A DNA stretch of 13,286 nt from an uncultured Pseudomonadales bacterium. GTDB lineage: Bacteria > Pseudomonadota > Gammaproteobacteria > Pseudomonadales > Porticoccaceae. Location of the stretch: contig CALLDA010000022.1 of assembly GCA_937998635.1 (NCBI GenBank), forward strand, positions 1 to 13,286. Direction: 5' to 3'. Under the pieces are notes generated by a model, which was given only the letters and a program-made list of their open reading frames with translations, was not told the origin of the DNA and did no database searches. Positions 1 through 6,202 of this stretch are shown here, in pieces. A program made the translations under genes and the position numbers. Position 1 is the stretch's first letter, and every line of letters begins with the position of its first letter.

Positions 1-1
1 G

Positions 2-790
2 ATTCTCGAAGAGCATGAATATTGTCTCGAACTGGTTGGCCATGAGTTACCGGTGGTGCCGCCCTGGCAAAACAGTGCGGGTGAAACCCTGTTCAAATTT
101 GATGATTTTCGTTTTGCCTTGTTTGTGCGCCGAGGCGGCCATGCCCCGGAGCTGGGGGATCTCGATAGCTTATTTACCATTGGTCGTTTGATGGGCCGTA
201 TCCACCTAGTGGGGGCGGCGAAACCTTTTAAGTATCGACCGACCCTTGATCTCGAAAGCTACGGTTATCAAAGTGTGGCCCTGATAGGCGAGGAATTTAT
301 TCCCTCAAGCCTCAAGGCGTCTTACCAGTCGGTGAGTGCTGAATTGCTCAGCATTCTTGAAGAAAAACTGGTGATGTTGAGCGATACGCCCTTGTTGCGG
401 TGCCATGGTGATTGCCATGTGGGCAATATTCTTTGGCGAGACGACACACCACACTTTGTCGACTTTGATGATGCCCGCATGGCCCCGGCTATTCAGGATC
501 TGTGGATGTTGTTGTCGGGCAGCCGAGCTGATCAAATTGCGCAAATGTCTGAAGTGGTAGAGGGCTACAATGAATTCTACGACTTTCATCCAAGAGAGCT
601 GAACCTGATTGAAGCCCTGCGAGCCTTACGCATTTTGCACCACACCGCCTGGATCGCCAGTCGCTGGGATGATCCGGCTTTCCCGAGAGCCTTTTCCTGG
701 TTTAACACGGAAAGATTTTGGGGCGAACACATCCTTGAACTACGCGAACAATGTGCAGTTCTCCGTGAGCCGCCACTGAGCCTGGCCTGA
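2..790 (+). CDS. srkA: Stress response kinase A (SrkA/YihE family), 3' part
   Basis: This is the C-terminal 262 codons of a SrkA-type protein kinase; the reading frame is open to the left edge, so roughly the first 60–70 residues lie outside the window. A GTG at 53 is inside the gene and is not the start. Visible kinase features are the catalytic-loop motif HGDCH..N (HGD encoded at 404–412), the metal-binding segment VDFDD (458–472) and the following segment AIQDLWMLLSG, all matching my memory of E. coli SrkA. The C-terminus ends in a REPPL-type tail as in that protein. Family knowledge: SrkA is a cytoplasmic Ser/Thr kinase of aminoglycoside-phosphotransferase fold that protects against stress-induced death. 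In E. coli it is linked to the Cpx envelope response and lies upstream of dsbA. Here the downstream neighbour is a convergent ferredoxin gene, so no dsbA follows. Confidence 0.93.
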   Translation: MLEEHEYCLELVGHELPVVPPWQNSAGETLFKFDDFRFALFVRRGGHAPELGDLDSLFTIGRLMGRIHLVGAAKPFKYRPTLDLESYGYQSVALIGEEFIPSSLKASYQSVSAELLSILEEKLVMLSDTPLLRCHGDCHVGNILWRDDTPHFVDFDDARMAPAIQDLWMLLSGSRADQIAQMSEVVEGYNEFYDFHPRELNLIEALRALRILHHTAWIASRWDDPAFPRAFSWFNTERFWGEHILELREQCAVLREPPLSLA

Positions 791-811
791 CAATTATTAC
801 TTTGTCAGGCC
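784..811. terminator. Perfect hairpin between convergent srkA and ferredoxin genes
   Basis: A perfect 10-bp stem, GGCCTGACAA (784–793) against TTGTCAGGCC (802–811), with an 8-nt loop. It contains the srkA stop codon (788–790). It sits between convergent genes, so it could end transcription in both directions. However, no T tract follows it directly on either strand: the run of seven A at 821–827 would be a U tract lying before the stem for leftward transcripts. A role in termination or 3'-end protection is therefore inference. Confidence 0.45.
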
Positions 812-832
812 AGCTGTCAGAAAAAAAGCTTT

Positions 833-1147
833 CTAACTCATGGGTGTGAGTTTGACGACTAGACCATCGATATCGTCAGTGACTTTAATCTGGCAGCACA
901 AGCGTGAGGTCGGGGTCAGATCGTGAGCGGTATCGAGGAGATCCTCTTCGTCCTCACAGACTTCCCCGGTTTTTTCGTACCAATCTTCGTCGACGACCAC
1001 GTGACAGGTTGCACAGGCCAGGGCGCCGCCGCAAGCGGCGAGCATAGGCAGGTCCAGCTCCTTGGCAACTTCCATAACTGTGTTACCCACTTTAGCGTCG
1101 GCTTCGATTTTTTCTCCGTCTACCTTGATAAAAGTGACTTTAGGCAT
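833..1147 (-). CDS. [2Fe-2S] ferredoxin, adrenodoxin/FdxB-like
   Basis: A 104-residue soluble ferredoxin, the usual length for the adrenodoxin/putidaredoxin/Isc class. Cluster ligands are visible as C39-x5-C45-x2-C48 and a distal C85 in the segment SRLCCQI; C64 and C84 are extra cysteines. The protein is acidic around residues 53–76, as expected for docking to a reductase. The start at 1147 is an ATG with GAGG four bases upstream and GGAG further out. It lies 79 nt downstream of the TrxR-like ferredoxin-NADP reductase gene on the same strand, which is the natural electron donor. In this family such ferredoxins feed cytochromes P450, Rieske oxygenases or Fe–S assembly. No hsc/isc genes are adjacent, so a dedicated Isc role is not supported by context, and the terminal acceptor is not in the window. 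Confidence 0.93.
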   Translation of the reverse strand: MPKVTFIKVDGEKIEADAKVGNTVMEVAKELDLPMLAACGGALACATCHVVVDEDWYEKTGEVCEDEEDLLDTAHDLTPTSRLCCQIKVTDDIDGLVVKLTPMS

Positions 1148-1226
1148 TTACCTCTACTCCTCAACAATAATGACTCGATGGTCGTTAACAAAAATGTGTT
1201 GCCGGTTTAGCAATAATCAGACCGCC

Positions 1227-2246
1227 TTACAGCGAAGGCACACCAGAGCTGGTGGAATGTTCAAAGTGCAGCGCTTCATCGGGTTTGACGAACTTGAACG
1301 CGGCATGAGCAGCCTGGGCAACCTCGGCAAAACCGGACAGAATCAGTTTTAGTTTGTGGGGATAACTGGCGATATCACCGACGGCAAAAATGCCTTCGAT
1401 ATTCGTTGCACAGGTCGTTGGCTCTACGTTGATGACGCCATTGTGGACATCCAGACCCCAGTTGTTAATTGGCCCCAGTTTATTAACCAGGCCAAAAAAA
1501 GACAGCAGATGATCGGCTTCGAGACGTCGTTCTTCACCCTCAAGGGTTTTAATATTGACAGCGTTTAGCTGGTCGCCCTCGCCCTCAAGACTGGCCAGTT
1601 GATAGGGGATGACCAGTTCAATTTTTCCCTGATCAGCCAGAGCACGCATTTGAGCAACACTTTCAGGCAAGGCGCGGAAACGGTCACGGCGGTGCACAAC
1701 GTAAGTTTTTGCGGCTATATCAGCTAAAGCCAGTGCCCAATCGACGGCAGAATCGCCACCTCCGGCAATCACAATGCGTTGATCACGAAATTGCTCGCGG
1801 TTTTGTACCAGGTAGTGAACGCTCTTGTTTTCGTAGTGTTCAATGTTGGCGAGGGGTGGTTTGTTGGGGCCAAAGGCACCGGCTCCCGCCGCGATAATGA
1901 CTGCTTTTGCGTTGACGGTTGTGCCATTTGAAGTGCTCAGTTGCCAGCCCTGTTTCTGTCGTTCTAGAGACACCACTTGTTGGTCGAGGTGAAACACTGG
2001 ATTAAAGGGTTTGATCTGTTCTTCAAGACGTTCTATCAATTCTGCAGCGCTTACGTTCGGCGCGGCGGGAATATCGAAGATGGGCTTTTCGGGATAGAGT
2101 GCTGTGCATTGACCACCGGTCGCGGGCAGTGCATCGATCACCTGTGTGGACATTTTCAGCATGCCGCATTGAAAAACGCTGAACAGTCCGACTGGCCCGG
2201 CGCCGATGATGGCAACGTCGGTGGCGTGTGTTGATTGTTTAGTCAA
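1227..2246 (-). CDS. Ferredoxin–NADP reductase, thioredoxin-reductase-like (FNR2 type)
   Basis: A 339-residue flavoprotein that moves electrons between NADPH and ferredoxin through FAD. The N-terminal FAD fold has G15-A-G-P-V-G20. The NADPH fold has the glycine-rich run A161-GGGDSA with HRRDRFR (185–191), typical for binding the 2'-phosphate. The FAD-closing motif GIFAVGD lies at 285–291. The redox CxxC of true thioredoxin reductase is absent at the corresponding GGGDSAVDWA region, which places it in the FNR2 family of Bacillus/Chlorobium type. The start is TTG at 2246: AGGAG lies five bases upstream, and the next in-frame methionine falls after the FAD motif. It follows purU by 61 nt and precedes the ferredoxin by 79 nt on the same strand, so the three probably form one transcript. 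Confidence 0.92.
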   Translation of the reverse strand: MTKQSTHATDVAIIGAGPVGLFSVFQCGMLKMSTQVIDALPATGGQCTALYPEKPIFDIPAAPNVSAAELIERLEEQIKPFNPVFHLDQQVVSLERQKQGWQLSTSNGTTVNAKAVIIAAGAGAFGPNKPPLANIEHYENKSVHYLVQNREQFRDQRIVIAGGGDSAVDWALALADIAAKTYVVHRRDRFRALPESVAQMRALADQGKIELVIPYQLASLEGEGDQLNAVNIKTLEGEERRLEADHLLSFFGLVNKLGPINNWGLDVHNGVINVEPTTCATNIEGIFAVGDIASYPHKLKLILSGFAEVAQAAHAAFKFVKPDEALHFEHSTSSGVPSL

Positions 2247-2307
2247 AATTACTCCTGGCCGAACCGAGGCCGTGGCACTCGGGTCGGATTAATCGGGGAT
2301 ATGTTGC

Positions 2308-3159
2308 TTACTCAAAAACGATGGTTTTATTTCCGTGGATTAAAACGCGGTCTTCCAGGTGATAGCGTAAACCTCTGGCCAGTACCGTTTTCTCTACATC
2401 TTTACCAATTCGCACCATGTCGTCGATGCTGTCGTGATGATTGATACGCGCGACATCCTGATCGATGATCGGCCCGGCATCCAGCTCATCGGTCACATAA
2501 TGGCAGGTGGCGCCAATCAGTTTGACGCCGCGTTCGGCAGCCTGATGGTAGGGTTTGGCGCCAGCAAAAGCCGGTAAAAAGCTGTGGTGAATGTTAATAA
2601 TTCTACCGGCGTAACGTGTGCAGATTTTCGGGGGTAGTATTTGCATATAGCGGGCGAGGACAATTACCTCAGGGGCTAAGTCGTCGAGTAAGTCGGTGAG
2701 CGCTGCAAAATGCTCGGCTTTGTCGTTAGCAGGGAGGTGGTAATAGGGTAGCTGGTGCCACTCGACATAACTGCGCAGGGCGTCGTGATTCGAAATCACC
2801 GCCGGGATTTCAAAATCTAGCTCGTCGCTACGCCAGCGGTAAAGCAAGTCAGACAGGCAGTGCGCCTGTTTACTGGCCAGTAATACCACGCGAGTCGGGG
2901 CGCTGGTATCCCTGATACGCCACTCCATATCAAAAGTTGCTGCTAGCGGTGCGAAGCGAGTGCGTAACTCCTCTACATCATAACTTAATGAATCGGCATC
3001 AATGACCTGACGTGTAAAAAACCATTTTGAATCAGGATCGAGATAATGATTGGCCTCGGTAATTAGCCCACCCTGCTCGGCGAGGAATGAACTCACCGCA
3101 GCGACGATGCCGACTTTGTCGGGGCAACTAATAATCAGACGGTAAGTGTTGATTGACAT
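2308..3159 (-). CDS. purU: Formyltetrahydrofolate deformylase
   Basis: A 283-residue enzyme hydrolysing 10-formyl-THF to formate and THF. This balances the one-carbon pool and supplies formate to PurT in some bacteria. Residues about 5–80 form an ACT regulatory domain (starting YRLIISCPDKVGIVA). Residues about 88–283 form the formyltransferase-fold catalytic domain with the triad N189, H191 and D227 in contexts INIHHSFLPAF and ELDAGPII. Length matches the family (about 280 residues). The start ATG at 3159 has only a poor ribosome-binding site (GGAT), but the protein begins where homologues begin. It heads the leftward purU–FNR–ferredoxin cluster and is divergent from the macro-domain gene. 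The usual PurU effectors, methionine and glycine, act through the ACT domain; whether that holds here is inference. Confidence 0.96.
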   Translation of the reverse strand: MSINTYRLIISCPDKVGIVAAVSSFLAEQGGLITEANHYLDPDSKWFFTRQVIDADSLSYDVEELRTRFAPLAATFDMEWRIRDTSAPTRVVLLASKQAHCLSDLLYRWRSDELDFEIPAVISNHDALRSYVEWHQLPYYHLPANDKAEHFAALTDLLDDLAPEVIVLARYMQILPPKICTRYAGRIINIHHSFLPAFAGAKPYHQAAERGVKLIGATCHYVTDELDAGPIIDQDVARINHHDSIDDMVRIGKDVEKTVLARGLRYHLEDRVLIHGNKTIVFE

Positions 3160-3204
3160 GGGCTGGGATCCAGAAAATGCGCGCTATTGTAACTGTCTTG
3201 TCGC

Positions 3205-3234
3205 TTATAAATACAGTCTGAGATACCAGGGCAA
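3205..3234 (-). promoter_or_regulatory. Candidate sigma70 promoter for purU
   Basis: Read leftward, TTGCCC (3234→3229) is followed after 18 nt by TTATAA (3210→3205), about 46 bases before the purU start codon. Both boxes depart from consensus and the spacer is one base long, so this is only the best candidate in the divergent purU/macro-domain gap. Confidence 0.3.
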
Positions 3235-3258
3235 GCAAACTTGATAATAGATCTGGCG

Positions 3259-3287
3259 CTGTAATTCCTGATCTGTATCAATTACAG
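3259..3287. promoter_or_regulatory. Inverted repeat upstream of the macro-domain gene, possible operator
   Basis: A perfect 8-bp inverted repeat, CTGTAATT (3259–3266) and AATTACAG (3280–3287), is separated by 13 nt, with arm centres 21 bp (two helical turns) apart. The spacer carries a second overlapping pair, TCCTG and CAGGA. It ends 50 bases before the macro-domain start codon. The geometry fits a dimeric regulator bound to one DNA face, but an RNA stem-loop in the 5' leader is equally possible. No known operator consensus is recognised. Confidence 0.35.
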
Positions 3288-3337
3288 GATACCTATAAGG
3301 TTTGACAATAAAACCCAATCCAAGCGAGGGTAAGACA

Positions 3338-3802
3338 ATGATTAAAGAAGTCTACGGAAATATTCTTTGGAGTAAGTCGGACGCAATTGTTCAGGGCATC
3401 GCACAAAATGAGAGTTTTTCAGAAGGTCTGGCCGCAACTGTGAAGGGTGAATGGCCTGCTATCGAAAAGGATTTTAAAGAGTGTTGTTGTAACGGCGATA
3501 TGCAGCCTGGCGATGTGTGGGAGTGGGAAAATAGCAGTGGCGTCAATGTCTTGAATCTGGTGACACACAGTGATTCAGTCAAGGCTTCCCTGGGCAGTCT
3601 CGAAGACAGCCTCGCTAAGTTGCCCGCATTAGTTAAGAAAAATGGACTAAAGAGCCTGGCGGTTCCAAAAGTAGGCACAGATGTTGGCGATCTTGATTGG
3701 CGGGATGTTAAGCCATTGATAGAAAAACACCTGGGTGGCCTTGATATTCCGGTTTACCTGTACACCATCTTTCAAAAGAATATTGCCGCAGTGGAGGAGT
3801 AA
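3338..3802 (+). CDS. Stand-alone macro-domain protein, TARG1/DarG-like
   Basis: A 154-residue single macro domain, the fold that binds ADP-ribose. The architecture is visible: an N-terminal GNILWSKSDAIVQG strand-loop (7–20), the equivalent of the glycine loop SEGLA (28–32), a central strand VLNLVTHSD (71–79), and the late motif VPKVGTDVGDLDW (109–121) followed by VYLYTIF. Compared from memory with human TARG1 (OARD1), overall order and the final GxDxGxLxW segment match well. The TARG1 catalytic Lys lines up with H77 and the catalytic Asp with G117, so de-ADP-ribosylation by that mechanism is doubtful. ATG 3338 is chosen because GAGGG lies seven bases upstream; the earlier in-frame TTG at 3302 has a badly spaced site. 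No DarT-like toxin is adjacent. Residues 49–51 are three consecutive cysteines. The biological role is unknown. Confidence 0.75.
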   Translation: MIKEVYGNILWSKSDAIVQGIAQNESFSEGLAATVKGEWPAIEKDFKECCCNGDMQPGDVWEWENSSGVNVLNLVTHSDSVKASLGSLEDSLAKLPALVKKNGLKSLAVPKVGTDVGDLDWRDVKPLIEKHLGGLDIPVYLYTIFQKNIAAVEE

Positions 3803-3942
3803 TCACTGAAGCCGATATTTATCTTTCTACTGTTTGTCAGTTTATGGCGCTGAGCGTCCAGTATTAACTATTACAGGATTGCAGACGGATCAATTTTATG
3901 GCTTGCTGAGTTTCTTTTTAGGGATTGAAAAGGAAATTCAGC

Positions 3943-4485
3943 ATGAAATTATATCGTTGGCGGAACCTAACCACCTTTACCCGCAGGGCCCTGGCCCTGA
4001 TTATCTGCATGCTTGCCGTTCAGTTCGTGGTGCCCGCTGAAGTAAGTGCTGGTGAAATCTATAAGTGGGTTGATGAGCGGGGACGGGTGCGATTCAGTGA
4101 TACAGCACCCAAAGCAGACACCCAGGTTGAGGCAGAAAAAGTCATCATCCGGCCGGATATTAATACTATAAAAGGTGCTGATGTTTCGGTATCAGATTAT
4201 CTACAAACCGTTCAGGAAAAACGTCAGGAGGCTGAAAAACTGGCAGCCGAGCGCCAAAAGCCGGTGGTGATGTATAGCACTGCCTGGTGCGGAGTGTGTA
4301 AACGTGCCAGGCAATATTTTGTCGCGAACAATATTCCCTTTAGCGAATATGATATAGAAAAATCCGAGCGAGGTCGCAAGGACTATGCGAATCTTAACGG
4401 TCGTGGCGTACCCATTATTATGGTTGGCAAAAAACGGATGAATGGTTTTAGTTCGGCTCGTTTTAAGCAGATGTATTCACACTAA
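3943..4485 (+). CDS. Exported DUF4124–glutaredoxin fusion protein
   Basis: A 180-residue protein predicted to act in the periplasm or at the membrane. The N-terminus has basic residues followed by a hydrophobic stretch (about 16–31) and a signal-peptidase I site VSA|GE after residue 36. Residues 38–58 are a DUF4124 segment (IYKWVDERGRVRFSD), a β-hairpin module common on exported proteobacterial proteins. A charged, probably helical linker (about 84–106) leads into a glutaredoxin domain with active site C116-G-V-C119 after YSTAW, cis-proline in GVP (155–157) and a closing G168-F. Family knowledge says such domains exchange thiols and disulfides; which substrates are reduced outside the cytoplasm is unknown. 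The start is ATG 3943 with AGGA eight bases upstream, rather than the in-frame TTG at 3925. It lies 140 nt downstream of the macro-domain gene, so co-transcription is possible but not shown. Confidence 0.88.
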   Translation: MKLYRWRNLTTFTRRALALIICMLAVQFVVPAEVSAGEIYKWVDERGRVRFSDTAPKADTQVEAEKVIIRPDINTIKGADVSVSDYLQTVQEKRQEAEKLAAERQKPVVMYSTAWCGVCKRARQYFVANNIPFSEYDIEKSERGRKDYANLNGRGVPIIMVGKKRMNGFSSARFKQMYSH

Positions 4486-4561
4486 TAGCAATTTCTAGCA
4501 GCGCTTGAGCTAGTAGCCCTGGTGAGTAGATAGCGGTTTCAATTAGGTAGCTCTAGCATTT

Positions 4562-5239
4562 TTACTCAAAGCCAACAAACTCAGTAAAATTTTCAACGGC
4601 TTCCCGGCCGGGTTCGACGCTATTGGCGGGGTGGCCCTCGTCCAGATAACCCAGCGCGATACCGTTATAAATATAGTGTTCTTCGGGAATATCCAGCACT
4701 TCCCTGATGGCGGGTTGCACATCTTGCCAGAAGCCCTGGGCGCAGGAATGTAAGCCATATTCACGGGCTATCAACATAACATTACCCATCAGGATGCCCA
4801 GATCACCCAGTTGTCCGGGCATCAGTGAGCGATGCATGGAAAATATCAGGCCCACGGGGGCGCCAAAAAAATAAAAATTTTGCATTAACTGCTTTGCTCG
4901 GGCTTCTTTATCTTTTCTATCAATGTTGAGTGCAGAATACAGTGCCATGCCACAGGCGAAGCGCCGGGCTTTGTAGGGATTAATAAAATTTTGCGGCGGT
5001 GACTGATATTCCTGTTTGATGCTGCCGATGGGATGTTCCGCAGCAAAGGCCAGGGCTTTTTCTATTAGTGCTTCACGGGCCTGGCCCGTTACGGCGTGGA
5101 TATGCCAGGGTTGCATATTGCTGCCGGAAGGTGCCAGGCGGGCGTGATCAAGTATTTTGTGAACAATATCTTTATGGACCGGGGTGTCAAGAAAAGCGCG
5201 GGCCGAAATGCGGGTCGATACTGCTTCGAGGAGTTCCAT
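4562..5239 (-). CDS. NADPH/NADH-dependent nitroreductase family flavoprotein
   Basis: A 225-residue FMN enzyme of the nitroreductase superfamily, which uses reduced pyridine nucleotides to reduce nitro or quinone-like substrates. FMN-binding residues are visible as R10-ISAR14 near the N-terminus, PSGSNMQPW (37–45) and the C-terminal GYLDEGHPAN (197–206) with R212. The helical insertion around residues 84–120 is typical of the group with broad substrate range. The physiological substrate cannot be told from sequence. Start ATG 5239 has AAGG six bases upstream. It follows rpiA by 37 nt on the same strand and so is probably read from the rpiA promoter. It converges with the glutaredoxin fusion gene; the 76-nt gap between them holds only weak, T-poor inverted repeats. 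Confidence 0.88.
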   Translation of the reverse strand: MELLEAVSTRISARAFLDTPVHKDIVHKILDHARLAPSGSNMQPWHIHAVTGQAREALIEKALAFAAEHPIGSIKQEYQSPPQNFINPYKARRFACGMALYSALNIDRKDKEARAKQLMQNFYFFGAPVGLIFSMHRSLMPGQLGDLGILMGNVMLIAREYGLHSCAQGFWQDVQPAIREVLDIPEEHYIYNGIALGYLDEGHPANSVEPGREAVENFTEFVGFE

Positions 5240-5276
5240 TAATAGCCTTAGTTATTCGTCGTTAAGTTGTCAGTGC

Positions 5277-5960
5277 TTAATGATTGAGTGCGCTCAGAGT
5301 TTCAATGCCTTTTGGACCTGCGACCAGGAGGGTGTCGGCGGCGCGGTTGGCAAAAATTCCGTTGCATACGACGCCCGTAATATTGTTGAGTTTTTCCTCC
5401 AGGGCTTTGGCCGATCCCATGGGGTAAAGTCTGTGAATATCGAGAATAATATTACCGTTGTCGGTGACGACATTTTCTCGATACACCGGTTCACCACCGA
5501 GTTTGATAATAGCTCTGGCGGCGTGACTTCTGGCCATGGGAATAACCTCGACCGGCAGTGGAAACTTGCCAAGATGTTTAACTTGCTTGCTTTTATCGAC
5601 GATACAGACAAATTCTTTGGCCACAGCTGCGACAATTTTCTCGCGGGTTAACGCGCCGCCGCCACCTTTAATAAGTTCCAGATGGGGATTCACTTCATCG
5701 GCACCATCAATGTAAAGCTCCACTGTATCGACACTGTTCAGATCTAGAACCGCTATACCGTGTTGACGTAATCGCTCAGCAGATTGTTCCGAGCTGGCCA
5801 CCGTGCCTGCAATTTTGCCTTTGTGTGCGGCTAGCAGGTCGATAAAATAATTACATGTGGAGCCAGTGCCGATGCCGAGATAGCTGTCAAAATCGAGGTT
5901 CTTTAGGGTGTATTCAAGCGCTGCTTGCGCAACGGCCCGCTTTAATTGTTCTTGTTTCAT
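5277..5960 (-). CDS. rpiA: Ribose-5-phosphate isomerase A
   Basis: A 227-residue enzyme interconverting ribose 5-phosphate and ribulose 5-phosphate in the non-oxidative pentose phosphate pathway. Signatures visible are the phosphate loop GIGTGST (29–35), DGADE with D85 and D88, KGGGGALTREK with K98 and the catalytic base E107, and PLPVEVIPMA (135–143). These are offset by four from the E. coli numbering D81, D84, K94, E103. There is a slight C-terminal extension relative to E. coli (219 residues). ATG 5960 has a strong GGGGAG site seven bases upstream. It is divergent from ilvA, as in Pseudomonas, and leads the nitroreductase gene. Confidence 0.98.
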   Translation of the reverse strand: MKQEQLKRAVAQAALEYTLKNLDFDSYLGIGTGSTCNYFIDLLAAHKGKIAGTVASSEQSAERLRQHGIAVLDLNSVDTVELYIDGADEVNPHLELIKGGGGALTREKIVAAVAKEFVCIVDKSKQVKHLGKFPLPVEVIPMARSHAARAIIKLGGEPVYRENVVTDNGNIILDIHRLYPMGSAKALEEKLNNITGVVCNGIFANRAADTLLVAGPKGIETLSALNH

Positions 5961-5983
5961 GGTGGTCTCCCCGTTGAAAGCAT

Positions 5984-5989
5984 ATTATA
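5984..5989 (-). promoter_or_regulatory. Consensus -10 box upstream of rpiA
   Basis: Read leftward, a perfect TATAAT hexamer (5989→5984) lies 23 bases before the rpiA start codon. This would give a short leader carrying the GGGGAG ribosome-binding site. No good -35 hexamer is seen at 16–18 nt upstream (GGCCAG region), so strength may come from the -10 element or an activator. Confidence 0.5.
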
Positions 5990-6019
5990 CGGCAGCACTG
6001 GAGCGGCTGGCCCACTTTA

Positions 6020-6069
6020 TTGATTAAAAGGAAAGCTTGATTAAAGGAATGCCTGGTTAAAGGAGGGGC
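6020..6069. repeat. Three degenerate 16–17 bp tandem repeats between rpiA and ilvA
   Basis: Units start at 6020 (TTGATTAAAAGGAAAGC), 6037 (TTGATTAAAGGAATGC) and 6053 (CTGGTTAAAGGAGGGGC). The shared core is T-G-A/G-TTAAA-GGA. They lie 134–183 bases upstream of ilvA and 60–109 bases upstream of rpiA, within the 242-nt divergent gap. They may be binding sites for a regulator or relics of slippage. No ORF or RNA gene is recognised in the gap. Confidence 0.6.
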
Positions 6070-6202
6070 TTAGAGAAGGCATCAGTCAATCAAAATATTC
6101 ACTCAAGACCAAAGCCTATTACTGGCCTTATTGAAGCGCAGTCACTACCATGGCGCTAATTCGAACAGCCTGGATCAATCCCAAAAAATAACTGAGCCCT
6201 AA

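Noticed and set aside
923..1352. Plus-strand open frames antisense to ferredoxin and its reductase
   Set aside because: Shadow frames of clearly conserved genes; no ribosome-binding site and low-complexity products.
3302..3337. Upstream TTG start for the macro-domain gene, adding 12 residues
   Set aside because: AAGG ends directly before the TTG, too close to act; ATG 3338 has GAGGG at ideal spacing and the fold begins right after it. TTGACA at 3302–3307 matches a -35 hexamer but has no -10 partner.
3834..4040. 68-residue plus-strand open frame starting with TTG
   Set aside because: It overlaps the signal peptide of the glutaredoxin fusion in another frame, has no ribosome-binding site and no recognisable protein features.
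3338..4485. DarTG-like toxin–antitoxin pair (macro domain plus partner)
   Set aside because: The neighbour is an exported glutaredoxin and the other side is purU; no ADP-ribosyltransferase-like gene is present.
4486..4561. Intrinsic terminator between the glutaredoxin and nitroreductase genes
   Set aside because: Only 5–6 bp inverted repeats (GAGCTA/TAGCTC, CTAGC/GCTAG) with long loops and no following T tract on either strand.
5184..5651. 155-residue open frame antisense to rpiA and the nitroreductase start
   Set aside because: It mirrors two well-identified genes on the other strand, and its product shows no domain.
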